Below, in pieces: positions 40,823-49,658 of a stretch of DNA of 64,000 nucleotides. The number at the start of each line of letters is the position of its first letter. The stretch's first letter is position 1. Source of the stretch: Deltaproteobacteria bacterium (GTDB taxonomy: Bacteria > Myxococcota_A > UBA9042 > PHBI01 > JACKFB01). The stretch lies in the NCBI GenBank assembly GCA_020632695.1, contig JACKFB010000004.1, forward strand, positions 1 through 64,000, given 5' to 3'. The notes under the pieces were generated by a model. That model made no database searches. It was not told where the DNA came from and worked only from the letters and a program-made list of their open reading frames with translations. The translations under genes were made by a program, and so were the position numbers.

Positions 40823-41827
40823 ATGGCTGCCCCCTTCAATGTGCTGATCTCCTCGGCCGGTCGCCGGGTGGCGCTGCTGCGCACCTTCCGGGGCGCGCTG
40901 GCGGAGCTGGGGCTCGAGGGGCGGCTGCTGGCCGTGGACATCTCGCGCGCCTCGGCGGCCTTCCACGACGCCGACCTGGGTCTTCAGGTGCCGCGGTGCG
41001 ACAGCGCCGAGTTCATCCCGGCGATGCTCGAGATCTGCCGCGCCCACGAGGTGCGGCTGGTGGTGCCCACCCTGGACCCGGAGCTGCTTCCCTACGCCGC
41101 CCACCGCGCCGAGTTCGCCGCCATCGGCACCACGGTCGCCATCTCCAGTCCCCAGGTGGTGGCCATCGGCTCGGACAAGGTGCAGACGCACGCGTGGCTC
41201 AGCAGCCAGGGCTTCCCGGCGCCGCGGCAGGCCCTGCCCGAGGACGTGCTGGCGGCGCCCGACGACTGGCCCTGGCCGCTCATCGTCAAGCCGGTGCGCG
41301 GCAGCTCGTCCATCGGTGTCGCTCGGGTGGAGACGCCCTCGGCCCTGCGGATGGCCGCTCGGGCCGGCGACCACATCGTCCAGACCTGCGCGCCCGGCAA
41401 GGAGTACACGGTAAGCGTCTACGTGGACCACCACGGGCGCTGCCAGTGCGCGGTGCCGCGCCGCCGCCTGGAGGTGCGGGCGGGCGAGGTCCAGAAGGGC
41501 ATGGCCGTGCGCGCGCCGGCGGTCCAGGCGCTGGCGCGCGACATCGCCGAGCGCCTGCCCGGGGCCTACGGCGTGCTCAACGTGCAGATCTTCTGGGACG
41601 AGGCCACCGGCGCGCTGACGGTCATCGAGCTGAACGCCCGCTTCGGCGGCGGCTACCCGCTGGCCTGGGAGGCGGGCGCGCGGTACTCGCGCTGGCTCAT
41701 CGAGGACCTGCTGGGACTGCCCTCCACGGCCTCCTGGGACGCGTGGCGCGACGGGCTGGTGATGCTGCGCTACGACGACGCGGTCTTCGTCAGCCGCGAC
41801 GACGCCGGGGTGGGCCCTCTTGACTGA
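40823..41827 (+). CDS. ATP-grasp enzyme of a polysaccharide locus
   Basis: 334 residues from ATG 40823. The N-terminal part is a Rossmann-like domain (NVLISSAGRRVALLRTF). The ATP-grasp part has VKPVRGSSSIGVARV near 150-165, ending with NVQIFWDE and a metal-binding IELNARFGGGYPL near 270-285. It resembles carbamoyl-phosphate-synthase-large-subunit-like proteins in capsule and O-antigen loci, which ligate amino acids or carboxylates to sugars or modify nucleotide sugars. The next gene encodes the polyprenyl-phosphate sugar transferase and overlaps this stop, supporting a polysaccharide role. The substrate cannot be read from the sequence. Confidence 0.85.
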   Translation: MAAPFNVLISSAGRRVALLRTFRGALAELGLEGRLLAVDISRASAAFHDADLGLQVPRCDSAEFIPAMLEICRAHEVRLVVPTLDPELLPYAAHRAEFAAIGTTVAISSPQVVAIGSDKVQTHAWLSSQGFPAPRQALPEDVLAAPDDWPWPLIVKPVRGSSSIGVARVETPSALRMAARAGDHIVQTCAPGKEYTVSVYVDHHGRCQCAVPRRRLEVRAGEVQKGMAVRAPAVQALARDIAERLPGAYGVLNVQIFWDEATGALTVIELNARFGGGYPLAWEAGARYSRWLIEDLLGLPSTASWDAWRDGLVMLRYDDAVFVSRDDAGVGPLD

Positions 41828-42479
41828 GGGGCGCCGGGCGCCGGGCGGGTGGCAGGACCTGGCCCGGCGCGCGCTGGACGTGGGCGGGGCGGCCGCGGCG
41901 CTGACCCTGACCGCGCCGGTGATGGCCGGGGCGGCGCTGGCGGTCGCCGCCACGATGGGCCGGCCCGTGCTCTTTCGCCAGGAGAGGCCCGGGCTGCACG
42001 GCCGCACCTTCCGGCTGATGAAGTTCCGCACCATGCGCGCGCCGCGCCCCGGCGAGGAGGGCCCCGAGGCCGACGCGGCGCGCCTGACGCGCACCGGCCG
42101 GTTCATGCGCGCCACCAGCGTCGACGAGCTGCCGACGCTCTTCAACGTGCTGCGCGGCGACATGAGCCTGGTGGGGCCACGGCCGCTGCTGGTGCGATAC
42201 CTGCCGCGCTACTCGCCCGAGCAGGCGCGCCGGCACGAGGTGCGGCCGGGCATCACCGGCTGGGCGCAGGTCAACGGGCGCAACGCCATCGGCTGGGAGC
42301 AGAAGCTGGCGCTGGACGTGTGGTACGTGGACCACCGCTCGCTGGCGCTGGACCTGCGCATCCTGGCGATGACGGTGCTCAAGGTGCTGCGGCGCTCCGA
42401 CATCAGCCAGGAGGGCCACGCCACCATGCCAGAGTTCATGGGCTCGGAGGCGCCCCAGGGTCGGGATCCCGCCGGGTGA
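41820..42479 (+). CDS. Polyprenyl-phosphate sugar-1-phosphate transferase (WcaJ/PglC-like)
   Basis: 219 residues from TTG 41820, overlapping the ATP-grasp stop. It is the short (PglC-like) form: one N-terminal hydrophobic stretch (ALTLTAPVMAGAALAVAATM), then FRQERPGLHGRTFRLMKFRTM, SVDELPTLFNVLRGDMSLVGPRP and RPGITGWAQVNGRN, the catalytic signature of this family. It moves a sugar phosphate from a UDP-sugar to undecaprenyl phosphate at the inner face of the membrane, starting a capsule or O-antigen unit. Its last 44 bases overlap the 3' end of the opposite-strand glycosyltransferase gene. Confidence 0.9.
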   Translation: MTEGRRAPGGWQDLARRALDVGGAAAALTLTAPVMAGAALAVAATMGRPVLFRQERPGLHGRTFRLMKFRTMRAPRPGEEGPEADAARLTRTGRFMRATSVDELPTLFNVLRGDMSLVGPRPLLVRYLPRYSPEQARRHEVRPGITGWAQVNGRNAIGWEQKLALDVWYVDHRSLALDLRILAMTVLKVLRRSDISQEGHATMPEFMGSEAPQGRDPAG

Positions 42480-43626
42480 GCGAGGCGAGGAAGTCGCGCC
42501 AGCGCACCGCGAGCCGCCCGATGTCGTAGTGCTCGCTCGCGGCGGCCCGCGCGGCGGCGCGCATCGAGGCCAGCGCCTCCGCGTCGTCGGCCAGGGCTCC
42601 CAGGGTCGCCACCAGCCCGTCCACGTCCCCCGGCGCCACCTGGCGGCCGCAGCCGTGCCGGCGCACCAGCTCGGCCAGGTCCGAATCCTCCGGCGCGATG
42701 ACGCAGAGCGCCTCGCCGGCGGCCAGCGCGCTGAAGGCCTTCGAGGGGATGCAGGTCCGGCTGGCCTCGTCCCGCAGCGTGACGAAGGCGATGGCCGCGC
42801 GCACGAGCAGCCGGGCCCAGGCGCGGTCGCCGAGCGGCGGCTCGAAGCGCACTCGTGTGGCCGGCAGGTCACGCCACGCCTCGCGCAGGGCCTCCACCCC
42901 GGGGCCCGACGCCGCCACGACCACGGCCAGCGGCGCGCCGCCGCCGCCGGCCAGCGCCCGGGGGACGGCGTCCCGCAAGGTCGCCACGTCGTGCATCCGC
43001 CCCATGTTGCCGACGTAGGCGGCCACCAGCTTGCCCTCGCACCAGCGCTCCAGGTCGCTCTCGGCGGCCTCGGGCCCGACCGCGTCGGCGGCCAGCTCGG
43101 CGCTGTCGGCGCCGGTCTCGATGACCGTCCAGCGCCTGGGTTCGCCGTAGCGGGCGATGGCGAAGCGGGCCATGCGCTCGCCGATGAAGACCACCCCGTC
43201 GGCGCGGGCGAACCAGTAGCGGTTGGCAGCCTCGCCGAGCCGCGACGCCCAGCCGCCGGCCCGGGCGATGCCGCCGGCCTCCAGCGCGTCGGGCCAGAGA
43301 TCGTAGACCAGCGGCGTCACCGAGCGGCGGTGCAGGCCGCGCAGGGCTACCGCCACCAGCGGGAGGATGAAGGGGTTGGTGGTGGGCACCATCACGGAGG
43401 CGTCGTGGCGCAGGGCCTCGGCGGTCATGCGGGCCGGGAAGCGCACGAAGGCGCCGAGCCGGCCGCGCGCGCGCCCCCAGGGGCCGGCCGCCATGGTGCG
43501 CCGCCAGGCCTCGGCCGAGTACTCGGCGACCACCCGCGAGGGCACGCCGCGCTCGGCCAGGCGCCGGGCCAGCCGCTCCATCGGGCCGCCGCCCACGCAG
43601 GACGCGATGTGTACGTCGCGGGACAC
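42436..43626 (-). CDS. Glycosyltransferase, family 4/GT-B-like
   Basis: 396 residues from GTG 43626, eight bases after the upstream stop; the open frame up to 44247 is shadow. The GT-B fold is suggested by HIASCVGGGPMERLARRL at the N terminus, PLVYDLWPDALEAGG in the middle, VAAYVGNMGRMHDV at the second Rossmann domain and CIPSKAFSALAAGEAL near the nucleotide-sugar site. It resembles WbuB-like transferases of O-antigen loci. With the sugar transferase on the opposite strand and the nucleotidyltransferase-like gene upstream it forms a small surface-polysaccharide locus. Donor and acceptor are unknown. Confidence 0.8.
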   Translation of the reverse strand: MSRDVHIASCVGGGPMERLARRLAERGVPSRVVAEYSAEAWRRTMAAGPWGRARGRLGAFVRFPARMTAEALRHDASVMVPTTNPFILPLVAVALRGLHRRSVTPLVYDLWPDALEAGGIARAGGWASRLGEAANRYWFARADGVVFIGERMARFAIARYGEPRRWTVIETGADSAELAADAVGPEAAESDLERWCEGKLVAAYVGNMGRMHDVATLRDAVPRALAGGGGAPLAVVVAASGPGVEALREAWRDLPATRVRFEPPLGDRAWARLLVRAAIAFVTLRDEASRTCIPSKAFSALAAGEALCVIAPEDSDLAELVRRHGCGRQVAPGDVDGLVATLGALADDAEALASMRAAARAAASEHYDIGRLAVRWRDFLASLTRRDPDPGAPPSP

Positions 43627-43634
43627 CCGGCGGC

Positions 43635-44828
43635 TCAGCGCTGGTAGCGGGTCACGAGGTCCCGCATGCGCCGCGCCCCGCGGGCGAGGTTGGTGGGGAG
43701 GTGGCGAAGGTCCAGCTGGTCGCGCTCGGTGTCGAAGACCGAGGCCGCCAGCCCGGCGGCGTCGTCGTAGAGCAGCGCCACGAAGGCCATCATGTCGGGG
43801 CGGCGGAACTTGCGCTGGTCGGGTTCGAACACGTCGACGCGCGCCAGCCAGCCGGTGATCGCGGCGACCTTCCAGGCCGGCGGCTCGAGCGCCCGCAACG
43901 CGGACTCGGGGACGGGCGTGTCCAGCAGCGCTCGGGCCATGGCCAGCGAGAAGTAGACCGCCGTCTTCACCTCCAGGCGCCGGGCCATGGCGACGACGGC
44001 GTCCCAGTCGGGCGGCGTGAAGAGGGCGAGCCGGTCGACGTCGGTGTGCAACCGCAGGCCCGGCGCCCGCACGTAGGTGTGCTTGGCGGTGTGCAGCGCC
44101 ACCTGGATCATGTTGTCGACCGGCTCCAGCAGGCGCACGGCGCTGCCGGCGATCGGCACCGAGCGGGCCAGCAGGGCGTCCGGGTCGGGCTCCTGGTCGC
44201 GGCGGATCCAGCGGCCGGCGACCGGACGCCACTGCAGCTCGAACCACACCTCCTCGCCGCCCACCTGCTTGATGTACTCGGTGCCGCCCGACTCCAGACC
44301 CGCCTCCACGTCGGCCGGCTCGATGGCGGCGCGGCTCTGCAGCGCGAAGCCGGCCTCCAGGATCAGCGCGTGGGCCTCCCGGAAGCGGTGGCGCGAGACC
44401 AGCACGTCCAGGTCCCCCATGGGGCAGAGCGCCGGGTCGTCGAAGATGCCGCGGGCGATGCCGGCGTTCTTCAGGGCGACCATGCGCAGGCCGGCGCCCT
44501 CGAGGCGCGCCGCGACCGCGTCCAGCTCGTCCATCAGCACCCGCATCCGGCGACCGGAGTCCTCGTAGATGCGCCGGGCGCGCGCCTGGCCGTCGAAGCC
44601 GTCGGGGAAGGCCTCCAACAGCGCCTTGGCGACGATGGGCCCGATGCGGTTGCGCTCGCCGAAGTCGAGGAAGTCCCCGGTGCGCCCAGCGCCCAGCGCG
44701 GCGATGCGCCCGAGGCGCGCCGGACGGTCGCCGGCGGCCATCGCGTCGAGCGCCGCGTGGCGGAGCGCGGCGTCAGCGTGGCTCTCGACGAAGCGCGCTC
44801 GGGAGATCTGGTCGACGCGACGGGTCAC
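43635..44828 (-). CDS. Nucleotidyltransferase-like protein (NTP_transf_5)
   Basis: 397 residues from GTG 44828, directly abutting the Uma2 stop. The LKNAGIARGIFDDPALCPMG segment, followed by DLDVLV, matches the 'uncharacterised nucleotidyltransferase' family PF14907, with the DLDVLV aspartates in the metal-binding place. Later segments (VWFELQWR, ALHTAKH, HTDVDRLAL) also fit. Members occur in polysaccharide and lasso-type peptide loci; their reaction is not settled. Here it precedes a glycosyltransferase by eight bases, so a role in glycan assembly is likely. Confidence 0.75.
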   Translation of the reverse strand: MTRRVDQISRARFVESHADAALRHAALDAMAAGDRPARLGRIAALGAGRTGDFLDFGERNRIGPIVAKALLEAFPDGFDGQARARRIYEDSGRRMRVLMDELDAVAARLEGAGLRMVALKNAGIARGIFDDPALCPMGDLDVLVSRHRFREAHALILEAGFALQSRAAIEPADVEAGLESGGTEYIKQVGGEEVWFELQWRPVAGRWIRRDQEPDPDALLARSVPIAGSAVRLLEPVDNMIQVALHTAKHTYVRAPGLRLHTDVDRLALFTPPDWDAVVAMARRLEVKTAVYFSLAMARALLDTPVPESALRALEPPAWKVAAITGWLARVDVFEPDQRKFRRPDMMAFVALLYDDAAGLAASVFDTERDQLDLRHLPTNLARGARRMRDLVTRYQR

Positions 44829-45431
44829 TCAGCCGCCACCTTCCGCGGGCGGCCGCCGACCCCAGAGCCAGCACAGCGCGAGCTCGATGGCCTCGAAGGG
44901 CGCCGCGCGAACCGACGCGTCGCCGGTGCAGGTGCCCGAGAGCAGCCAGTGTTCGCCGCGTCGCTCGAACACCTCGAGCGCTTCATCGAGCGGGTCGAGA
45001 AACCAGCAGTGCTCCACCCCCGCTCGCGCATAGAAGGGTAGCTTCAGCAAGCGGTCGGCTCGCTGTGTGCCTGGCGACGGGATCTCGCACACCCACTGCG
45101 GCGTGACGTGGATCTGCGCGGTATCCGGGACCTCGGGCAACACCTCCACGCGCCAGCCGGCGAGATCAGGCACCACCGGATCGTAGCCCGGGTCGACGCC
45201 GAGACTCAGCTCCGGCTCATCGAGGATCAGCCAGCCGCCGGGGCCCGAGATCCCCAGGTCGAAGGGTCCCCCCAGCAGGGCGCCCAACCGACTCGCCGCC
45301 CGTGCATGCCTCGGAGCCGGCCGCGGGCTGGCGAACAGTTCACCCCCGAGGATCTCCCCGACCAGGTGCGGCGGCAGCGCCACCACGTCCGCATAGGTCG
45401 GACCCCTCTCATGTTCAGCCGCGCTGCCCAT
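44829..45431 (-). CDS. Uma2-family (DUF820) restriction-endonuclease-fold protein
   Basis: 200 residues. The Uma2 pattern is clear: GEILGGELFASPRPAPRH, PDLAGWRVE, PQWVCEIPSPGTQRADRLLK and YARAGVEHCWFLDP. The D...E/CE...K arrangement places it in the PD-(D/E)xK nuclease fold. These proteins spread widely in some lineages and their biological role is uncertain. It ends exactly where the nucleotidyltransferase-like gene begins but is probably unrelated in function. A 20-bp perfect palindrome lies 50 bases upstream of the start. Confidence 0.85.
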   Translation of the reverse strand: MGSAAEHERGPTYADVVALPPHLVGEILGGELFASPRPAPRHARAASRLGALLGGPFDLGISGPGGWLILDEPELSLGVDPGYDPVVPDLAGWRVEVLPEVPDTAQIHVTPQWVCEIPSPGTQRADRLLKLPFYARAGVEHCWFLDPLDEALEVFERRGEHWLLSGTCTGDASVRAAPFEAIELALCWLWGRRPPAEGGG

Positions 45432-45480
45432 GCCCGGAGTCTAGCGACGCGACCCTGCGAAGTCGACGCCGCGCCGCGAT

Positions 45481-45500
45481 CCGCGGCTCGCGAGCCGCGG
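45481..45500. promoter_or_regulatory. 20-bp perfect palindrome upstream of Uma2 gene
   Basis: CCGCGGCTCGCGAGCCGCGG is fully self-complementary and sits 50 bases before the Uma2 start, in a gene-free region. It could be an operator for a dimeric repressor, or a cruciform-forming site. GC-rich DNA makes chance palindromes likelier, so the call is tentative. Confidence 0.4.
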
Positions 45501-45603
45501 GGCAGCAGCGCGGTTGCAACGCAGGTCCGACCGGCTTGGTGGCGCTCGAAGCGCTGCGGGGAGACCTCCACCAGCTCAGCCGAGCACGCCCGGCAGCGGT
45601 CTG

Positions 45604-46095
45604 GCCGGGGCCGGGGCCGAGGCCGGGGCCGGGGCCGGGGCCGGGGCCGAGGCCGGGGCCGGGGCCGGGGCCGAGGCCGAGGAGGCCGAGAGGGCTGAGG
45701 GGAGGCTGAGACCAGGGAGGCCGAGGCCGGGGCCGAGACCGGGGGCGGGGAGGCCGGAGCTGAGCCGAGAGGCCGAGGCCGAGGCCGGGGCCGAGGCCGA
45801 GACCTGGGGCCAGAGGCCGGGGCTGAGGCTGAGGCCAGGGGCCGAGACCGAGGGCCGAGGGGCCAGGCCGAGGCTCCGGGGCCGAGGCCGAGGCCGAGAC
45901 CGGGGCCGAGGCCGAGGCCGAGGCCGGGGCCGAGGCCGAGACCGGGGCCGGGGCCGAGACCGGGGCCGGGGCCGAGACCGGGGCCGAGGCCGAAACCGGG
46001 GCCGAGACCGGGGCCGAGACCGGCGCCGAGACCGTCACCGAGACCGGCGCCGTCACTGAGACTGCCACCGAGACCGCCACCGAGACCGTCAGCGG
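45604..46095. repeat. GGGGCC/GAGGCC hexanucleotide tract, non-coding
   Basis: About 490 bases of hexamers GGGGCC, GAGGCC, GAGACC and related forms, G-rich on the plus strand. The central part (about 45686-45790) has lost register. All frames stay open, so long artificial reading frames arise; none has a start or composition that supports a gene. The tract fills most of the 731-base gap between the Uma2 gene and the AgmX-like lipoprotein and lies upstream of the latter. Confidence 0.85.
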
Positions 46096-46162
46096 CTCGC
46101 GCCGGGACCGTTGCTGGGAGTCGTGCTAGATGGGGGTTGGCTCTGGGATCGGGGAGGTCGCC

Positions 46163-46621
46163 GTGGCTGGGTATCGGGCGTTGCTGATCGGTGGGTTGCT
46201 GGCGCTTGGGGGGTGCGGGACGACCGGGGCTGCTTCGGAGCCGACGCCGGGGCCGGGGGAGGAGACGCCGGGGCTGGTGGAGGTGGACCCGGAGATCGAG
46301 CAGGAGTGTGTGGTCCAGGCGGACGGGTCCATGACCCGAGAGGCCGTGCAGGCCTGCATCCACGCGCGGCTCGGGCCGGTGCAGCAGTGCTACGTCAAGT
46401 CGCTGATGTCCGACCGATCGCGGCAGGGCAAGACCACCCTGCACCTGGCCGTGGGCGCCAGCGGTGAGATGGAGTCCACCGGCGTCAGCACCGAGGGGTT
46501 CAGCGACCCGGAGTTCGACTCCTGCGTGTTGAAGAAGGTTAGGGACTGGAAGTGGCCGGCCCGACCGGGGGCCTCGGGGCCGCTGCTGGTGAACTACCCG
46601 GTGTTCCTGAAGACGATGTAG
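46163..46621 (+). CDS. AgmX/PglI C-terminal-domain lipoprotein
   Basis: 152 residues from GTG 46163, chosen because GGGGAGG lies five bases upstream and it gives a compact signal (VAGYRALLIGGLLALGGC, lipobox LGGC). An in-frame ATG at 46130 would add 11 residues. After a Pro/Glu linker, the domain has REAVQACIHARLGPVQQCY, then VGASGEMESTGV, DSCVLKKVRDWKWP and NYPVFLKTM. This is the pattern of the AgmX/PglI C-terminal domain common in Myxococcota, related to TonB C-terminal folds and linked in Myxococcus to gliding and surface machinery. It is flanked on both sides by hexanucleotide repeat tracts. Probably outer-membrane anchored. Confidence 0.8.
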   Translation: MAGYRALLIGGLLALGGCGTTGAASEPTPGPGEETPGLVEVDPEIEQECVVQADGSMTREAVQACIHARLGPVQQCYVKSLMSDRSRQGKTTLHLAVGASGEMESTGVSTEGFSDPEFDSCVLKKVRDWKWPARPGASGPLLVNYPVFLKTM

Positions 46622-46890
46622 GAGGCGGGGCCGGGGGCGAGACCGGGGCCGGGGCCGGGGCCGGGGCCGGGGCCGGGGCCGAGACCGAGGCCGGGGCCGG
46701 GGCCGGGGCCGAGTCCGAGACCGGGGCCGAGACCGAGACCGGGGCCGGGGCCGAGACCGAGACCGAGACCGGGGCCGGGGCCGGGGCCGAGACCGGGGTC
46801 GGGGCCGAGTCCGGGACCGTCACCGAGACCGAGACCGAGACCGAGGCCGAGGCCGGGGCCGGGGCCGGGGCCGGGGCCGGGGCCGGGACC
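46622..46890. repeat. GGGGCC hexanucleotide tract after AgmX-like gene
   Basis: About 265 bases starting right after the lipoprotein stop, G-rich on the plus strand. It contains the purest runs of the window: six successive GGGGCC at 46645-46680 and five at 46855-46884, mixed with GAGACC and GAGGCC. It lies between convergent genes and ends eight bases before the stop of the VWA gene. G-quadruplex formation is likely from the sequence. Confidence 0.9.
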
Positions 46891-46898
46891 GCCACTGC

Positions 46899-49658
46899 CT
46901 ACGGCTTGGCGGTGCGCCAGGGGATGGATGTGTTGCCGTAGAGGCGGACGCGGCGGAGGAGGACGTCGAGGAGGAGCAGGATCAGGGCCAGGTAGAGTGG
47001 GGGTTGCCAGCGGGGTTCGCGGCGCTCGGTGGTGCGGCCTTCGGTGTCGAAGAGCTGGGCGTTGGTGGGGGCGGCGGTGCCTCCGGTGGCCTCGCTCAGG
47101 GCGCGGACGGCGCTCAGGTCGGGCGGGCCCAGGAGGTGTTCGGTGGGGAAGGGCCAGGCGACGGCGGCGTAGGAGCGGTGGACCGGGGCCTCGGGCTCGG
47201 GGGCGTGGTGGCTGCCGCGCACGGTCCAGGGGCCGTAGGCGTCCAGGGCCAGGGTGCCCTCGTAGCGGCCGGGTGCCGTCTGGGCCAGGGTCACCTCGCG
47301 GTCCTGGCCGTCGGGGCCGGTCACGGTCATCTGGCTCTCGAGGCCGTCGATGAAGCGATCCTCGGCGTCCACCGCGTCGACGCCCACCGTCAGGACCCCG
47401 TCGGCGATGTCGGTCAGCGTCTGCATCGCCGGGTCCTCGCGCTCGACCCGCAGGGTGTCGCGCACGAGCTGGCGCCAGAACTGCGCGTAGCCGGGCCACG
47501 CCAGCCAGAAGTGCGCCCACTTGTTCTTCACGTCGCTGGTCCAGACCACCACCTGGCCCAGCCCCAGCCGCCAGCGCGCGAGGATCGGCTCGTCGTGGTT
47601 CGACAGCATCAGCACCTCGGCCCGCGGCTTGGCCCGGGTCGACACGTAGCCCAGCAGCGGCGGCGCCCGCTCGATGCCCGTGCCCTTGAACATCTGGAGG
47701 TTGCGGAAGCGCCTGGCCACCACCGGCCGGAAGGGGTCCTCGACCAGCGCGCGGCGGGTGACCTCGCTGGTCTCCTTGAGGAAGAGCTTGGGGATGTTCT
47801 CGGCGCGGTCGGTGAAGTAGTAGCGGCCGCCGCCCTCCTCGGCCACGCGCATCATCAGCTCCTGGTCGCTGTTCAGGCCCACGGCGACGGTGGAGATGGT
47901 GATCTTGTCGGCGCTGCTCTGGGACACCAGCTCCAGGATGCCGGTGCGCGTCGACTGGCCGTCGGTGAGCAGGATGATGTGCTTGACCTTGGCCTGCGTG
48001 CCGGCCAGGGCGCGGTAGGCCTGGACCAGGGCCGGGCGGATGTTGGTACCGCCGCTGGGCGAGAGCCGCGCCAGGTTGTCGGTGATCTTCAGGCGATTGG
48101 CCGCGCGCTGTAGCCGCACCACCACGGTCGGCGCCGAGTCGAAGGCGATGATCCCCAGCTTGTCCGAGGGCTGCAGCGCGTCCAGGGTGGCCCGGGCGGC
48201 CTCCTTGGCCAGCTCGATCTTGTCGCCGGTCATCGAGCCCGAGCGGTCGATGACCAGCATCAGCGCCAGCGACGGCACGTCCTCCTTCTTCTCCACGTCC
48301 AGCTCGACGGGCAGTACGTGCTCCTCCAGCCAGGTGCCGCCGTAGCCGCCCGGCCCGAACGAGCTCTCGCCACCGGCGAAGACCAGGCCGCCGCCGTCGC
48401 GGGCGTAGCTCTCGAGCACCTGCATCTGGTCCCGGGTCATGTAGGCCCCGCCCGAGCCGCCCACCCGCGGCACGTCGCTGATGAAGATCAGGTCGAACTG
48501 GCGCGCGTCGGCGGCCGAGGAGGGCACCCCGTGCGCGTCGCGCAGCTCCACGTCGAAGTCGTGCCCCAGCGCCGAGACCAGGTTCTGCCGGAGCTGCCGC
48601 TCGCCCTCCACGTAGAGCACCTTGGGCAGCGTCTTGACGTGGATGGGCACCTCGAACCGGTTGTTGGACGGGAAGCGGTCCTGGTCCGGGTCCTTGGGCG
48701 CGCACTGCACCGAGAGCCGCTTGTCGCCGCCCTCCTTCACCCGCGCCTCGATGGCCACCTCGGTGTCGCCGGGCGCCAGCGCCACGTCCTGGCCCTCGGC
48801 CAGCACGCCGTCGACGAAGAGCTCGCAGCGGGCCGCCATCGCCCCCGTCGCCCGCACGGTGGCGCGGGCGACAAACGGCACCCGGGGCTCCAGGGCCTTC
48901 GGGGCCGAGAGCCCGGTGACCATCAGCTCGGCCGGGCGCGGCAGGTCGCTCAGGTCCAGGTGATGCACCCGCACGCCGAAGCGCCTGGCCGTGGCTTCCT
49001 CCTCGCTGAGCGCCCCGCGGGTCTCCAGCCCGTCGGTCACCAGCACCAGCCGCCCGAGCCGGCCCTCGGGCAGCAGGCTCTCGGCCAGGCGCAGGCCGGC
49101 CTGGACGTCGGTGGCGAGGCCCTCGTCGCCCGGCAGCCGGGTCAGCTCGGGCACCGCCGGCGCCGACGCCCCCGCGCCCGGCGGCGGACCCAGCGGCACC
49201 TCGTGGGCCTCACGCCCGAACACCACCAGGCGCACCTCGCCCTCGCCCCGCTTCTGCCACGCGTCCTCCACCCGCGCCCGCGCCTGCTCCAGCGCGGCGT
49301 CGGGCATCGACGCGCTGGCGTCCACCACGAAGACCGTGGCCGTGCTCACCGGCTCGTGGGCGACCTCCTCGACGCCCACCAGCGCCGCCACCAGCGCCAG
49401 CACGAAGCCGGTGCGCAGCAGCAGCGAGAGCGCCTGCTGCGCGCGCGGCAGGTCCGACAGCGTGTGGGCGCGCAGCACCAGCAGGGCCGGGATGGCCAGC
49501 AGCGCCCAGAGGTAGCCCGGCGCCGACAGGACCAGGTCCATGGCCTCGAGCCGCTCGCTCAGCGCGGGCCCGAAGCGGCGCAGCGCCGCCCAGCCGCCCA
49601 GGCCCAGCGCCAGCGCGCCCAGATGGTGGGCCAGCACGATGGCGCGGCGCCGGCTCAC
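46899..49658 (-). CDS. Membrane protein with two VWA domains
   Basis: 919 residues from GTG 49658, overlapping the upstream stop (GTGA); the frame further up is shadow. Two N-terminal membrane helices are followed by VWA domain 1 (FVVDASASMPD, MIDAS near residue 110), a beta-rich segment and a glutamine-amidotransferase-like part (FDLIFISDVPR; GGLVFAGGESSFGPGGYGG). VWA domain 2 (LVIDRSGSMTGDK, about residue 465; LLTDGQSTRTG) comes next, and a C-terminal helix (LYLALILLLLDVLL) ends the chain. Such proteins accompany MoxR/DUF58/BatA operons and probably scaffold a membrane complex. It is the last gene of the minus-strand unit starting at 55549. Confidence 0.85.
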   Translation of the reverse strand: MSRRRAIVLAHHLGALALGLGGWAALRRFGPALSERLEAMDLVLSAPGYLWALLAIPALLVLRAHTLSDLPRAQQALSLLLRTGFVLALVAALVGVEEVAHEPVSTATVFVVDASASMPDAALEQARARVEDAWQKRGEGEVRLVVFGREAHEVPLGPPPGAGASAPAVPELTRLPGDEGLATDVQAGLRLAESLLPEGRLGRLVLVTDGLETRGALSEEEATARRFGVRVHHLDLSDLPRPAELMVTGLSAPKALEPRVPFVARATVRATGAMAARCELFVDGVLAEGQDVALAPGDTEVAIEARVKEGGDKRLSVQCAPKDPDQDRFPSNNRFEVPIHVKTLPKVLYVEGERQLRQNLVSALGHDFDVELRDAHGVPSSAADARQFDLIFISDVPRVGGSGGAYMTRDQMQVLESYARDGGGLVFAGGESSFGPGGYGGTWLEEHVLPVELDVEKKEDVPSLALMLVIDRSGSMTGDKIELAKEAARATLDALQPSDKLGIIAFDSAPTVVVRLQRAANRLKITDNLARLSPSGGTNIRPALVQAYRALAGTQAKVKHIILLTDGQSTRTGILELVSQSSADKITISTVAVGLNSDQELMMRVAEEGGGRYYFTDRAENIPKLFLKETSEVTRRALVEDPFRPVVARRFRNLQMFKGTGIERAPPLLGYVSTRAKPRAEVLMLSNHDEPILARWRLGLGQVVVWTSDVKNKWAHFWLAWPGYAQFWRQLVRDTLRVEREDPAMQTLTDIADGVLTVGVDAVDAEDRFIDGLESQMTVTGPDGQDREVTLAQTAPGRYEGTLALDAYGPWTVRGSHHAPEPEAPVHRSYAAVAWPFPTEHLLGPPDLSAVRALSEATGGTAAPTNAQLFDTEGRTTERREPRWQPPLYLALILLLLDVLLRRVRLYGNTSIPWRTAKP

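Noticed and set aside
45514..46059. Open frames translating the hexanucleotide tracts (also at 46552-46941 and 61961-62800)
   Set aside because: Six-base repeats keep every frame open; products are only Gly/Ala/Glu/Thr with no start context or conserved end.
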